Source: Streptomyces phaeolivaceus
Lineage (GTDB): Bacteria; Actinomycetota; Actinomycetes; Streptomycetales; Streptomycetaceae
Direction of reading: 5' to 3'
Assembly (NCBI RefSeq): GCF_009184865.1
Contig: NZ_CP045096.1
Location: 992,001-1,056,000, forward strand
Length of the DNA: 64,000 nucleotides
Part shown: positions 7,691 to 16,478 of the stretch, piece by piece
Numbering within the stretch: position 1 is the stretch's first letter
Layout of the letters: each line of letters opens with the position of its first letter
Notes under the pieces: model-generated
What the model was told of the DNA's origin: nothing
The model's input: only the letters and a program-made list of their open reading frames with translations
Database searches by the model: none
Made by a program: the position numbers and the translations under genes

Positions 7691-9403
7691 TCACAGAACG
7701 GGAAGCACCACGGCTGAAGGCCATTCGGGGCTCGAGTGGAGCGTGACGCGTCCGCCGAAGATCTCCGCCGGACGGTCCCGCGGATCGTCGTGCGACATGA
7801 AGACCACGGGTTTCTGACCCTCCGCCCGCTCGAAGTCCCGGCCGGCGATGGTCAGTTGCAGGCGGCTGCCTGCCGGGAGCCGCAGGCTGGTCGGCCAGAG
7901 CGAGACGGTCACCTCGTAGACCTCTCCAGGCACAAGGGGCTGTCGCTCGTCGTGGGTATGGAGAGGTTCCAGTTCGGTCGAGCGGTCGGGATCGAGCTTG
8001 CGCTGGGAGACCCGCAACCAGCCTTGCGTCAGCGGCGCGGCCGGGTCGACCGCGGCCAGGAACGTCACCTCCTCGCCATCGGGAGCGAACGCCTGGACCG
8101 TGATGAACAAGTCGGTGTCGGGGGTTTCACACGACAGCCAGAGCCGCGACGCGAGGGGCCCGGCGAGGGTCAGCTCCTCCTCCAGGGGGGCCGTCGAGAG
8201 GATCACAGCGTCCTCGAACGGCGAGTAGGAGGCCTGGGTGGGCCGCTCTGGTGCCGTCGGCGACAGCATGTTCTCGGCGAAGTCCAGGTGCAGGGACCGC
8301 AGGGTCGTGGAGGGCAGCGGCCAGTCCGAGCCTTCGACGATGTCGGCCCCGCCGTCGACGGTCCGGACCGCGACACTCACCCGCGACAGGTCGAAGTCGT
8401 TGTCGATCCCTTTCAGATGGCGGTCGAAGAAGGCCCGGAAGAGAGCGACCCGTTCGGGGGTGAAGAACGTGAAGAAGTAGGAGCCGTCTTCCACCAGAAG
8501 CCACTTCTCAGGTGAGGACAGCCCCTTCCAGCCGTTGATCGTCCCGCGTGACTGGAGCCCGAGCCCGCCCCAGTTCGCGACCACCAGCGCGGGCAGGTCG
8601 ATCGCCGCGAGATCGGCGGTCCGGGCCTGGTGCCACTCGTCGAGCAACGGATGGGCGAGAATCTCGCCGGGGTAGTCGACCCGGTTGCGGACCAGTTCCT
8701 CCTCGCTCAGCGGCGGACCGGTGTTGACCTCGCCGGTGTACATGTCGGGCAACGTGCAGGCGGGGTTGCCGTGCTGGTTGTTCTTCCCTTCGCGTTCCCA
8801 CCAGTGGGTGGTGAAGCCGCTGGAGTAGATGCCGTCGTTGTGGGTGCGGTCGCGGTAGAAGTCGTAGGTCCCCTGGCAGGGGATGATCGCCTTCAAACAG
8901 GGTGCTTTGCGCGCCGCGACCCGCCAGTTCGCCGCGGTGATGTAACCCAGCCCGACCAGTCCCACCGATCCGCTGCTCCACGGCTGCTCGCCGGCCCAGG
9001 CGATCGCGTCGCAGCAGTCGTCGATCTGCGCCGGCGAGTTCGGCTCCATGAAGCCTGCCGACTTGCCCGTGCCCCGCACGTCCATCTGCACCACGGCGTA
9101 GCCGTGACAGACCCACACCTCGGGATCTATGCACTCCCAGATCATGTGCTGCCCGGACGAGGCCTCGAGAACCTCCGGGTAGTGATCGAGCAGCACCTGC
9201 CAGACGGACGGGAACAGATTCCGGACGTGCACGTCCTTGCCGTACGGCGTCGCCGACACGATCACCGGGCAACGGCCGCCGTCGGCGGGCCGGTAGACGT
9301 TCGCCCGCAGCACGGCACCGTCGCTCATGGGGATGGCGACGTCGCGCTCGACCAGCATCTCCGGCCCACCGCTCGTTCCCGCTGCCGTTCCCGGCGCGCT
9401 CAT
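7691..9403 (-). CDS. CocE/NonD-family hydrolase-like protein lacking the nucleophilic serine
   Basis: A 570-residue protein with CocE/X-Pro dipeptidyl peptidase architecture. The N-terminal alpha/beta-hydrolase part has VIVSATPYGKD near residue 48 and VVQMDVRGTGKSAG near residue 105. A cap region and a C-terminal jelly-roll domain (PGEVYEVTVSLWPTSLRLPA, then GSRLQLTIAGRDFER) follow. The nucleophile elbow, normally GxSYxG, reads VGLVGLGYITAAN, so glycine replaces the catalytic serine. The gene overlaps the enoyl-CoA hydratase stop by four bases. In most relatives this family cleaves esters or amides; here it may be inactive, use another residue, or bind ligand only. The substitution is seen directly in the DNA (GGT). 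Confidence 0.85.
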   Translation of the reverse strand: MSAPGTAAGTSGGPEMLVERDVAIPMSDGAVLRANVYRPADGGRCPVIVSATPYGKDVHVRNLFPSVWQVLLDHYPEVLEASSGQHMIWECIDPEVWVCHGYAVVQMDVRGTGKSAGFMEPNSPAQIDDCCDAIAWAGEQPWSSGSVGLVGLGYITAANWRVAARKAPCLKAIIPCQGTYDFYRDRTHNDGIYSSGFTTHWWEREGKNNQHGNPACTLPDMYTGEVNTGPPLSEEELVRNRVDYPGEILAHPLLDEWHQARTADLAAIDLPALVVANWGGLGLQSRGTINGWKGLSSPEKWLLVEDGSYFFTFFTPERVALFRAFFDRHLKGIDNDFDLSRVSVAVRTVDGGADIVEGSDWPLPSTTLRSLHLDFAENMLSPTAPERPTQASYSPFEDAVILSTAPLEEELTLAGPLASRLWLSCETPDTDLFITVQAFAPDGEEVTFLAAVDPAAPLTQGWLRVSQRKLDPDRSTELEPLHTHDERQPLVPGEVYEVTVSLWPTSLRLPAGSRLQLTIAGRDFERAEGQKPVVFMSHDDPRDRPAEIFGGRVTLHSSPEWPSAVVLPVL

Positions 9404-10176
9404 GCCCCGAACCTGGCGTCGCGCTTGTTGATCAGGAACTCGTCGATCCCCTGCTTCGCGTCCGCCCGCGTCAGGGACAGCGCCTGGGCGATGCTCTCGG
9501 TGAACAGGCCGGCCTCGCTGGGCATCTCGCTGATCTGGCTGATCGCGTTGACGATCATGTAGTTGGCGATGGGGGCGTTCTCGCTGACCTGCTCGGCCAG
9601 TTCCAGGGCCTTGGCGAGGGACTCGCCCTCGGGCACGAGGTAGTGACTCAGGCCCAGCCGCTGCCCCTCCTCGGCGTCGACCTTGCGGCCGGTGAGCATC
9701 AGCTCGGTCATCCGGTCGGGTCCGAGGAGCCGCGAGACGTGGACGGTCCCGCCGCCGCCGAGAAAGAATCCGCGCCTGCCCTCGGGCAGGCGGAAGAACG
9801 TCGTGGTGTCGGCGACGCGGATCTGCGTCGCCGACGCCATCTCGAAGCCGCCGCCGATGACCGCGCCCTGGAGGGCACTGATCACGGGACGCCCGCAGTA
9901 CCGGATCGACTTGACGATCTCGTGGCTGGCCCGCGAGAAGAGACTGCTCTCGAACGGCTCCGACTCCCGGTGCTCGGCCAGGTCGAGCCCGGCGCAGAAG
10001 TGCTTGCCCTCACCCGTGAACACGACCGCCCGCACCGCGTCCGGGAGTTCGCTGAACGTATCCTTCAGGGAGTAGTACAGCTTCTGGGACAGGGCGTTGC
10101 GCTTCTCCGGCCGGTTCAGGGTGACGATGGCGATGGAGCCCTTGATCTCTGTGCGGACGAGCGGTTGTTCAGTCAT
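9400..10176 (-). CDS. Enoyl-CoA hydratase/isomerase (crotonase) family
   Basis: A 258-residue crotonase-fold protein: IVTLNRPEKRNALS near residue 16-29, oxyanion-hole segment GEGKHFCAGLDLAE near 57-70, and ALQGAVIGGGFEMASATQIR near 98-117. The ATG start at 10176 follows GAGGAA. It lies 88 bases after the acyl-CoA dehydrogenase and overlaps the CocE-like gene by four bases. In this operon it probably hydrates, isomerises or cleaves the unsaturated CoA ester made by the ligase and dehydrogenase. Whether it acts as hydratase, isomerase or lyase cannot be decided from the motifs. Confidence 0.9.
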   Translation of the reverse strand: MTEQPLVRTEIKGSIAIVTLNRPEKRNALSQKLYYSLKDTFSELPDAVRAVVFTGEGKHFCAGLDLAEHRESEPFESSLFSRASHEIVKSIRYCGRPVISALQGAVIGGGFEMASATQIRVADTTTFFRLPEGRRGFFLGGGGTVHVSRLLGPDRMTELMLTGRKVDAEEGQRLGLSHYLVPEGESLAKALELAEQVSENAPIANYMIVNAISQISEMPSEAGLFTESIAQALSLTRADAKQGIDEFLINKRDARFGA

Positions 10177-10264
10177 GACGTTCCTCTGTGATGTGCCGCC
10201 GCTGGTCGCGGACGGCGATCGTTGGGGGTGCGGGAGTGAGGGTCGGCCCGGCTGCGCCGCCGAC

Positions 10265-12052
10265 TCAGAACTCATGCTCGGGGATGGCCATGACGGCGCT
10301 CCCGCCGGCCCGGATCCGGATGGCGAGCGTCTCGATCTCGGGCAGCAGGTAGGAGCAGTAGAAGCGTGCGGTCCGCAGCTTGTTCTGGAGGAACGTCGGG
10401 TCCGCCGGGGCCCCCTGCAGACCCTTGTCCGCAGTGCCGGCCATCTTCGCCCACATGAACCCGAGGGAGAGGTACCCCACCATGTGCAGGTAGTCCAGCG
10501 ACACCGCCGCCATGCCTTCCGGGTCCCTCTTCCAGCGGGGGAGTTCCTCCTGTGTGAGCCGCACGACCGAGTCCAGGGCCTGTCGCAGCTCGTCGGTGAT
10601 GCCGGGCAGACCGGTCCCGTCGAGCAGGTCGAGCGTCTGCCGGATCGAGTCGAAGTACCGGCTCAGGGTCTGGGCGTCGTCGCCCACCACTTTGCGGCCG
10701 ATGAAGTCCATCGCCTGGATGCCGCTGGTTCCCTCCCCCAGCCGCAGCATCCGCACATCTCGCAGGTACTGCTCGGCACCGTTGTCCTGTATGAAGCCGT
10801 GTCCGCCGAAACACTGCAGCGCGATGTCGGTGCACTCGGATGCCTTGTCGGACAAGAACGCCTTGACCACGGGCGTGAGCAGCGAGACCAGTGCCTCGTG
10901 GGCCTCCTCCTCCAGTGGGTCGGGGTGAACCGCGGCGAGGTCCAGGTTCAGGCTCACCCAGAAACAGAAGGCCCGCCCGCCTTCGACCAGGGCACGCATC
11001 GTCATCAGCATCCGGCGTACGTCGGGGTGCACGATGATCGGATCGGCGGGCAGCTCGGGATGCTTGGGGCCGGTCACCGAGCGTCCCGCCAGGCGCTCGC
11101 GGGTGTAGTTCAGCGCGTTGCGGTAGGCCGCGTCCGATACGCCCACGGCACAGGCTCCGGTCGCCAGCCGCATGTGGTTCATGATGATGAACATGTTCGC
11201 CATGCCGCGGTTCGGGGCTCCGACGAGATAGCCGGTCGCACCGTCGAAGTTCGTCACGCAGGTCGGGCTGGCGTGGACGCCGAGCTTCTTCTCCAGCGAG
11301 CTGACGGAGAACCCGTTACGCTCACCGAGTTCGCCGTCGGGCCCCACGAGGTACTTCGGGACGAGGAACAGGCTGATCCCCCTGATCCCTTCCGGTGCGT
11401 TGGGCAGCCGCGCGAGGACGAGGTGGACGATGTTCTCGGTCAGGTCGTGATCGCCCCAGCTGTTGAACATCTTCGTGCCGGTGATCCGGAAGCTGCCGTC
11501 GGCGTTCAGCTCCGCCCGGGTCCGCAACAGACCCAGCGCCGTTCCGCAGTGGGGTTCCGTCAGCGACATCGCCGTCATCCACTCACCGGTGACGATCTTC
11601 GGCAGGTACCGGGCCTTGAGTTCGTCGGAGGCACGCCGGCTGATCACCTCGTACGCGCCCGGTGAGGTGAGTGGGGCCATGGCGAAGGAGAAATTGGCGC
11701 CGGCGAGTACCTCCTCGATGATGGTGTAGAGGAAGCCCGGCATGCCGTCGCCACCATCCTCGGTGCGACAGGTCAGCGAAGGCCAGCCGCCGTCGACGTA
11801 GCCACGATAGGCGTCGACGAAGCCGGGCGCGCACACGACACCGTCCGGGCCCAGTGTTGCGCCCACGCGGTCGCCTTCGGCGTTCCACGGTGCGATCTCC
11901 TTGGCTGCGAAATCGCCGAAAAGATCGATCGTGGACGAGACGAGGTCTTCGTCGACGTTCTCGAAACCGGAGAACTCCGTCAGGTGTCCCACGGCGAGGA
12001 CATCGTTGAGGACGAACTTCAGATCGTCCAGGGGAGGTTGGTAATCAGGCAT
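10265..12052 (-). CDS. Acyl-CoA dehydrogenase, long form (DmdC-like, ~600 residues)
   Basis: A 595-residue flavoprotein, longer than classical ~390-residue acyl-CoA dehydrogenases and matching the DmdC/long-form group with an extra C-terminal domain. Visible motifs are MSLTEPHCGTALGLLRTRAE and ITGTKMFNSWGDHDLTENIV (flavin contact), the Arg-rich ALQCFGGHGFIQDNGAEQYL, and LRLGEGTSGIQAMDFIGRK, whose Glu corresponds to the usual catalytic base. The ATG start follows AAGGA. It sits 44 bases after the CoA ligase and should oxidise the acyl-CoA the ligase produces, passing electrons to ETF. Confidence 0.92.
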   Translation of the reverse strand: MPDYQPPLDDLKFVLNDVLAVGHLTEFSGFENVDEDLVSSTIDLFGDFAAKEIAPWNAEGDRVGATLGPDGVVCAPGFVDAYRGYVDGGWPSLTCRTEDGGDGMPGFLYTIIEEVLAGANFSFAMAPLTSPGAYEVISRRASDELKARYLPKIVTGEWMTAMSLTEPHCGTALGLLRTRAELNADGSFRITGTKMFNSWGDHDLTENIVHLVLARLPNAPEGIRGISLFLVPKYLVGPDGELGERNGFSVSSLEKKLGVHASPTCVTNFDGATGYLVGAPNRGMANMFIIMNHMRLATGACAVGVSDAAYRNALNYTRERLAGRSVTGPKHPELPADPIIVHPDVRRMLMTMRALVEGGRAFCFWVSLNLDLAAVHPDPLEEEAHEALVSLLTPVVKAFLSDKASECTDIALQCFGGHGFIQDNGAEQYLRDVRMLRLGEGTSGIQAMDFIGRKVVGDDAQTLSRYFDSIRQTLDLLDGTGLPGITDELRQALDSVVRLTQEELPRWKRDPEGMAAVSLDYLHMVGYLSLGFMWAKMAGTADKGLQGAPADPTFLQNKLRTARFYCSYLLPEIETLAIRIRAGGSAVMAIPEHEF

Positions 12053-12096
12053 GACAGTCCTTTCCAGCTTCCTCCGACTCGGTTGCGGACAACCGT

Positions 12097-13701
12097 TCAG
12101 CCGGACTCGGTCACGGCTTCCCGAGCCGGTTCTCCCGCTTCGCGGAGCCGCCGGCGGTTCAGCTTGTTGGTCGCCGTCCTCGGCAACGACGACACGAAGT
12201 GGAACTTGCGCGGGCGTTGGTAGCCCGACAGTGGCGACGTGGCCATGAAGTCCTCCAGGGCCTTCGCCGTCAACGACGGGTCACCGGTCACCACGAAGGC
12301 GTGGACCTGCTGGCCCCACTCCGGATGCGGCAGACCGACGACTGCCGCCTCAGTCACGGACGGATGGCCCAGCAGCACCTCTTCGACCGCGTTGGGCATG
12401 ATGTTGATGCCGCCCGAGATGATCATGTCGTCGCTGCGGCCCTCAAGGAACAGGAAACCGTCCTCGTCGAGTCGGCCCAGATCGCCGGAACGCCACCAGC
12501 GGCGGCCGTCCTCGTCCACGTGGAACAGCTTCGCTGTCAACGCCTCGTCGCCCCAGACGCCCTCGCCCACACTCGGCGAGGTCGCCATCACCTCGCCCAC
12601 CTCGCCGACCGGCATCAGGTCATGGGCGCTGCCGCCCTCCCGGACGATGCGCACCTCGGTGTTGAGACACGGGCGTCCGACACTGTTGAGGCGTTCACCC
12701 CGCATGTCCTTGGCGACGTTGACGCTGACCATGCCGAACATCTCGGTGGAGCCATAGGCCTGGACGATGTTCGGCGACACCGTGTCCCGGATCCGCCGCA
12801 GTGTGGTGCTGTCCATCGGCTCCGCGGCGAACTGGGCCTGGACGACGCTGGCGTAGGTGTCCGCGTTCGAGTCCAGCGTCAGCAGCTTGCGCCACATGGT
12901 CGGGGTGAGGGACACGTGCGTGATCCGCTCACGCCGGATGGCGGCCAGGTATTCCGGCAGGTCGAACTTCTCCAGGAACACACAGCACGCGCCCGCGTTG
13001 AGGAACGGCACCCACGTCGCATAGCACCCCGTGAAGGCGGTGCTGTAGGGCACGATCACCCGTTGTCCCGGACGCAGGCCGGCGTAGATCCCCAGGGCGG
13101 TGCGTGCCGCGTCCACCGCACCCCGATGGCTGTGCAGGACCCCCTTGGGCAGCGACGTCGTCCCCGAGGACAGGATGATCACAGCGGGGTCGTCCTCGGC
13201 CGGTACCGGCAGGTCGTGAGCCGGCGCGAACCCTGCCAGGTCCCGCGGGACTTCCCGCCCCGACACCAGTGCCTCGGCGGAACCCGTGGCGCCGGATCGC
13301 AGCGGGATCCCCCTGAGCGGACCGGCGCACACCTCGCCCATCGCGGTCAGGGTCGGCGTGAGCGACGCGTCGTGCAGCACGAGGCCGATGTCGAACTTGT
13401 CGCACAGCCGCGCCAGGAGTTGCGCCGCCTCACGGGTATGGAAGACCACCGGAATCGCACCTGACCGCACCACCGCCAGCCACGCCACCAGGTGCACCGT
13501 CGAAGGCAGGGTCAGCAACCCCACGCGCATGCCGGGCACGACACCTTCGGCGCGCAGCAACGACACCATGCGGCGCGACGCCTCGTCCAGCTCACCGAAC
13601 GTCAACCGCGAGACGCTGTCCGCCGCGGCCTCGGAGTCGCGAAACACGCGCGCCACCCGATCGAACGCCGCACACACCGTCAACGGACTACCCGTCGACA
13701 T
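12097..13701 (-). CDS. Acyl/aryl-CoA ligase (AMP-forming)
   Basis: A 534-residue member of the ANL superfamily, with all core motifs visible: AVIILSSGTTSLPKGVLHSH (A3, phosphate loop), VQAYGSTEMFGMV (A5), WRSGDLGRLDEDGFLFLEGR (A7/A8) and the A10 lysine in TATNKLNRRRLRE. It activates a carboxylate with ATP and CoA. The ATG at 13701 is preceded by AAGGAG. It is the first gene of a five-gene minus-strand operon (ligase, acyl-CoA dehydrogenase, hydratase, CocE-like, XdhC), so it probably commits the operon's substrate. The benzoate/cinnamate/fatty-acid ligase subgroups cannot be separated by eye. Confidence 0.92.
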   Translation of the reverse strand: MSTGSPLTVCAAFDRVARVFRDSEAAADSVSRLTFGELDEASRRMVSLLRAEGVVPGMRVGLLTLPSTVHLVAWLAVVRSGAIPVVFHTREAAQLLARLCDKFDIGLVLHDASLTPTLTAMGEVCAGPLRGIPLRSGATGSAEALVSGREVPRDLAGFAPAHDLPVPAEDDPAVIILSSGTTSLPKGVLHSHRGAVDAARTALGIYAGLRPGQRVIVPYSTAFTGCYATWVPFLNAGACCVFLEKFDLPEYLAAIRRERITHVSLTPTMWRKLLTLDSNADTYASVVQAQFAAEPMDSTTLRRIRDTVSPNIVQAYGSTEMFGMVSVNVAKDMRGERLNSVGRPCLNTEVRIVREGGSAHDLMPVGEVGEVMATSPSVGEGVWGDEALTAKLFHVDEDGRRWWRSGDLGRLDEDGFLFLEGRSDDMIISGGINIMPNAVEEVLLGHPSVTEAAVVGLPHPEWGQQVHAFVVTGDPSLTAKALEDFMATSPLSGYQRPRKFHFVSSLPRTATNKLNRRRLREAGEPAREAVTESG

Positions 13702-13843
13702 AACTGCTCCTTTCGTACCCAGTCCGAACTGGGCGCCGGCCCGCAATCCGTCGCGGGCCGGCGGTTTCAGTGGATCCGGTCACTCCCGCGCGCCGGCCCG
13801 TCACCAACCGCCTGATCGCCGCGCCGCTCACTCCTCAGCCCTA

Positions 13844-13876
13844 CGGGAGAGGTCGCCAGCCCTCCGGGAGAGGTCG
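13844..13876. repeat. Direct repeat CGGGAGAGGTCG x2, 21-base period
   Basis: CGGGAGAGGTCG occurs at 13844-13855 and 13865-13876, exactly 21 bases apart (two helical turns), about 145-175 bases upstream of the CoA-ligase start. The phasing fits a regulator binding two sites on one face of the helix. The bound protein is unknown. Confidence 0.45.
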
Positions 13877-13910
13877 TTCCGCTCGTCGTCCATCGCTGCG
13901 CACACGGTTC

Positions 13911-15035
13911 TCACGCGGCCGCGGTGCCGCTCTCCCCGGGCAGGACCACCACGTTGACGAAGCCCCCCGGCCGCGACCCGACGAACTCGAAAGCCTCGTT
14001 GACCTCGGACAGGGCGAAGCTGCGGTGCTCCATGTACGACAGGTCGATCACGCCGGCGGCGATCATGGCGATCATCCGGTCGATCTCCGCCGCGTTGAAC
14101 CAGTTGGATCCCTTGGCGTGGACGTCCTGCATCAGCACCTCCATGTAGGTCTGCGTGACGTCACCCACGGCACCGCCCGCGACCAGGGCCGCACCTCCAC
14201 CGTCCTTGACCGCCCGCAGGAGCGCGCTGGTGCCACCGGCGTCGCCGCCCATGCCCAGGCAGTCGTACATCGCGTCGACGCCGATGCCGCCGGTGCGCTC
14301 CTTCGCCCAGGCCACGAGGTCGACTCCGTCCTCGGACGAGATCGTCTCGACGCGGCCGGGGGCCATCTGCCGCACCCGCTCCAGCAGTTCGCGGTTGCGC
14401 CCGACGCCCAGGATCTTCGTCGCGCCCATGCCGAGGGCGATCGCCACCGCGGCGACACCCAGCGTTCCCGTCACCCCGTTGATCAACAGGCTCTTGCCGG
14501 GGCCGAGGCCGGCCTTGAGGAGAGCGGCGAACGAGGTTCCGACGTATCCGAACCGCGAGGCCGTCAGCAGATCGATCGACTCCGGCAGGCGGGCGACCTT
14601 CGCCGCCGGGGACAGCACGTACTCCGACAGGCCGCCCAGCGGGTACTGGTTGATCAGCTGCCCACCGTGTTCCGTCGGCGCCATGTAACCGCGCAGGCAG
14701 CCGTATGGGCAGAGGTCGGTCCGCCCGCGCCGGCACTGGTGGCATGTGTTGCAGGTCAGCCACGGGTCGACGTAGACCCGCTCCCCCACCTCGAGATCGA
14801 TGACGTGCTCACCCACCGCCTCGACCGTCCCCGCCACGTCGAGCCCGAACACCGCGGGAAAGTCCTGCATCACGAACGGGGTGTAGCCATTGATGACGTT
14901 GAACGAGTTGGGCACGAGCGAGCAGGCCGCGACCTTGACCAGGACGTCGTTCGGGCCTGGAACCGGCTTGTCGGCCAAGCCGACCTCAAGCGGTTTGCCC
15001 GGGGCGACGAGACGGGCGACATTGATCTTTGGCAT
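13911..15035 (-). CDS. Zinc-dependent medium-chain alcohol dehydrogenase
   Basis: A 374-residue MDR protein. The structural-zinc lobe reads CNTCHQCRRGRTDLC (C-x2-C-x2-C-x7-C) near residue 95-109. The nucleotide fold has LLINGVTGTLGVAAVAIALG near residue 185-204. The active-site region contains FGLDVAGTVEAVGE. Probably an NAD(P)-dependent alcohol/aldehyde dehydrogenase. It lies 108 bases downstream of ligA-like on the same strand, so it may handle an alcohol or semialdehyde from ring cleavage. Its start ATG at 15035 lacks a strong Shine-Dalgarno sequence. Confidence 0.88.
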   Translation of the reverse strand: MPKINVARLVAPGKPLEVGLADKPVPGPNDVLVKVAACSLVPNSFNVINGYTPFVMQDFPAVFGLDVAGTVEAVGEHVIDLEVGERVYVDPWLTCNTCHQCRRGRTDLCPYGCLRGYMAPTEHGGQLINQYPLGGLSEYVLSPAAKVARLPESIDLLTASRFGYVGTSFAALLKAGLGPGKSLLINGVTGTLGVAAVAIALGMGATKILGVGRNRELLERVRQMAPGRVETISSEDGVDLVAWAKERTGGIGVDAMYDCLGMGGDAGGTSALLRAVKDGGGAALVAGGAVGDVTQTYMEVLMQDVHAKGSNWFNAAEIDRMIAMIAAGVIDLSYMEHRSFALSEVNEAFEFVGSRPGGFVNVVVLPGESGTAAA

Positions 15036-15079
15036 GGTCTGAACCTCACTGTTCGGGACCCCCTCACCCCTGGGCAGAC

Positions 15080-15111
15080 GCAGCAGTGTGAAGAGAAAGC
15101 AGCAGTGTGAA
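15080..15111. repeat. Direct repeat GCAGCAGTGTGAA x2, 19-base period
   Basis: GCAGCAGTGTGAA occurs at 15080-15092 and 15099-15111 in the gap between the ligA-like gene and the downstream dehydrogenase. It could be a regulatory pair or a small replication slippage product. Confidence 0.4.
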
Positions 15112-15143
15112 AAGAAGAGGGAAGGCCTGTTGCACCTTGCGGG

Positions 15144-15506
15144 TCAGGTGGAGATGTCGGGATGGGGCAGCGTGACGTGCGCCAGGCGGCGCGCGTACTC
15201 CCTGTGAAATCCCAGTGGTTCGTCGAAGTCGTGCTCGAAAAGCGCGATGAACAGCGTCACGGTGAGGAAGGGGTGGGCACCCAGGTGGAAAAGAGTGACG
15301 TAGTCGTGCGTGCTGAGCGCCTCCCGCTCGACGTCGTCGAAGGCGAGCCAGGTGCTGCGCTCGTCGTCGCGGGCGCCCAGGATCCGGTTGGCCTCGTGCT
15401 CCTCCCACCACGCGACGGTTCCGCGCGGGTCCTCGTGGTACCGCTCCGTCAGCTCGCTGTCCCGGTCAATGGTGAAGAGGAACTTGTTGACGAGATATCT
15501 GCTCAC
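15144..15506 (-). CDS. Extradiol ring-cleavage dioxygenase small (LigA-like alpha) subunit
   Basis: A 120-residue helical protein resembling the alpha subunit of protocatechuate 4,5-dioxygenase: YLVNKFLFTIDRD near residue 4-16, then WLAFDDVEREALSTHDYVTL and LFHLGAHPFLTV. It begins with GTG (15506), overlapping the stop of the LigB-like gene by four bases (GTGA), which fits obligate co-translation of the two subunits. LigA closes over the active site of LigB and helps position the catecholic substrate. Family call is good; the substrate (protocatechuate, gallate, a dihydroxypyridine or other) is open. Confidence 0.85.
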   Translation of the reverse strand: MSRYLVNKFLFTIDRDSELTERYHEDPRGTVAWWEEHEANRILGARDDERSTWLAFDDVEREALSTHDYVTLFHLGAHPFLTVTLFIALFEHDFDEPLGFHREYARRLAHVTLPHPDIST

Positions 15507-16366
15507 TGCGGGGCCCCTTCCGGGTACCACGTGAAGTAGGCCTCCATCGTGTGGTAGAGGTCGAGGGTGTCGACGTAGTCCGCCTTCGCGTTCTCCCCGG
15601 CGACACCCATCATGAGCATGAAGTCCATGAATCCGTGCGTGGCGTTGCCCGGCAGGTGCAGGCTGTCGAGCGTCACCTCTGAGAGGCATCCGTCGAAGTC
15701 GCCCGACGCGATCCAGTTGACGGCCTTGCGGTCGAACTCCGGGTCCGGTCCGTGCTCGCCGAACTGGCGGGGCCCGCCGAGTTCGAGCGACAGGTGGCCG
15801 GTCCCGATCACGGCCACCCGCAGGTTCTCCGGCCACGAGTCGATGATCTCCCGGATCGTCTCGCCCAGCCTGATGAACCGCTCCGGCCTGGGCAGCGGCG
15901 GCGCGAAGATGTTCGTGTAGATCGGTACGATCGGCAGATCCGCTTCTGGCCTCAGGGTGATGATCGGGCAGGTGATCGAGTGGTCGATCCGCAGCTCGTT
16001 GCTGAACGCGAGGTCGTAGCCCGCGTCGATCCCCTTCCGGAGGATGTGGGCCGACAGTTCCTCATGGCCCTGGAACTTCATGCGCGGAAGCCCGAACTCC
16101 CGTTCCTCGTTCCACCAGTTGGCGTCGTAGACGGGGGCTTTGCCGACGAGGAACTGGGGCATGTTGTCCAGCCACAGCTGGTGGAAGTGGTCCGCGCCGA
16201 CCATGACGAGCACGTCGGGGCGGGCCGAGGTCAGCGTCGCGCGGAACCGTTCGATTTTCGCGACCCACTCGTCGGCGAACGGCGGGCGGTCGGCTCCGGT
16301 GGCCGTGCTGGCCCGGTAGTAGAACGGATGGTGCGTTGAGGCGATCACTGCGCACACAGTCGCCAT
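15503..16366 (-). CDS. Class III extradiol ring-cleavage dioxygenase large (LigB-like beta) subunit
   Basis: A 287-residue LigB-fold protein. Candidate iron ligands and catalytic histidines are visible in ASTHHPFYY near residue 9-17, VMVGADHFHQLW near 54-65, and VIGTGHLSLELGG near 175. The C-terminal DTLDLYHTMEAYFTW carries acidic residues near the expected third ligand. It should open a catechol-type ring using Fe(II) and O2, adjacent to the hydroxyls. ATG at 16366 starts the subunit pair, with LigA-like translated from the overlapping GTG. It sits between two medium-chain dehydrogenases in a minus-strand operon. Confidence 0.88.
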   Translation of the reverse strand: MATVCAVIASTHHPFYYRASTATGADRPPFADEWVAKIERFRATLTSARPDVLVMVGADHFHQLWLDNMPQFLVGKAPVYDANWWNEEREFGLPRMKFQGHEELSAHILRKGIDAGYDLAFSNELRIDHSITCPIITLRPEADLPIVPIYTNIFAPPLPRPERFIRLGETIREIIDSWPENLRVAVIGTGHLSLELGGPRQFGEHGPDPEFDRKAVNWIASGDFDGCLSEVTLDSLHLPGNATHGFMDFMLMMGVAGENAKADYVDTLDLYHTMEAYFTWYPEGAPQ

Positions 16367-16478
16367 CGGAGTCTCCTCTAGGTGGGCATGATCAGGAGCA
16401 GGTCACAGTCCGTCCGGACCGGCTGGGTCGAGCGGCCACGGACCGCCCCGGTAGGTGGTTGCAAATGCGGCTGCACCG

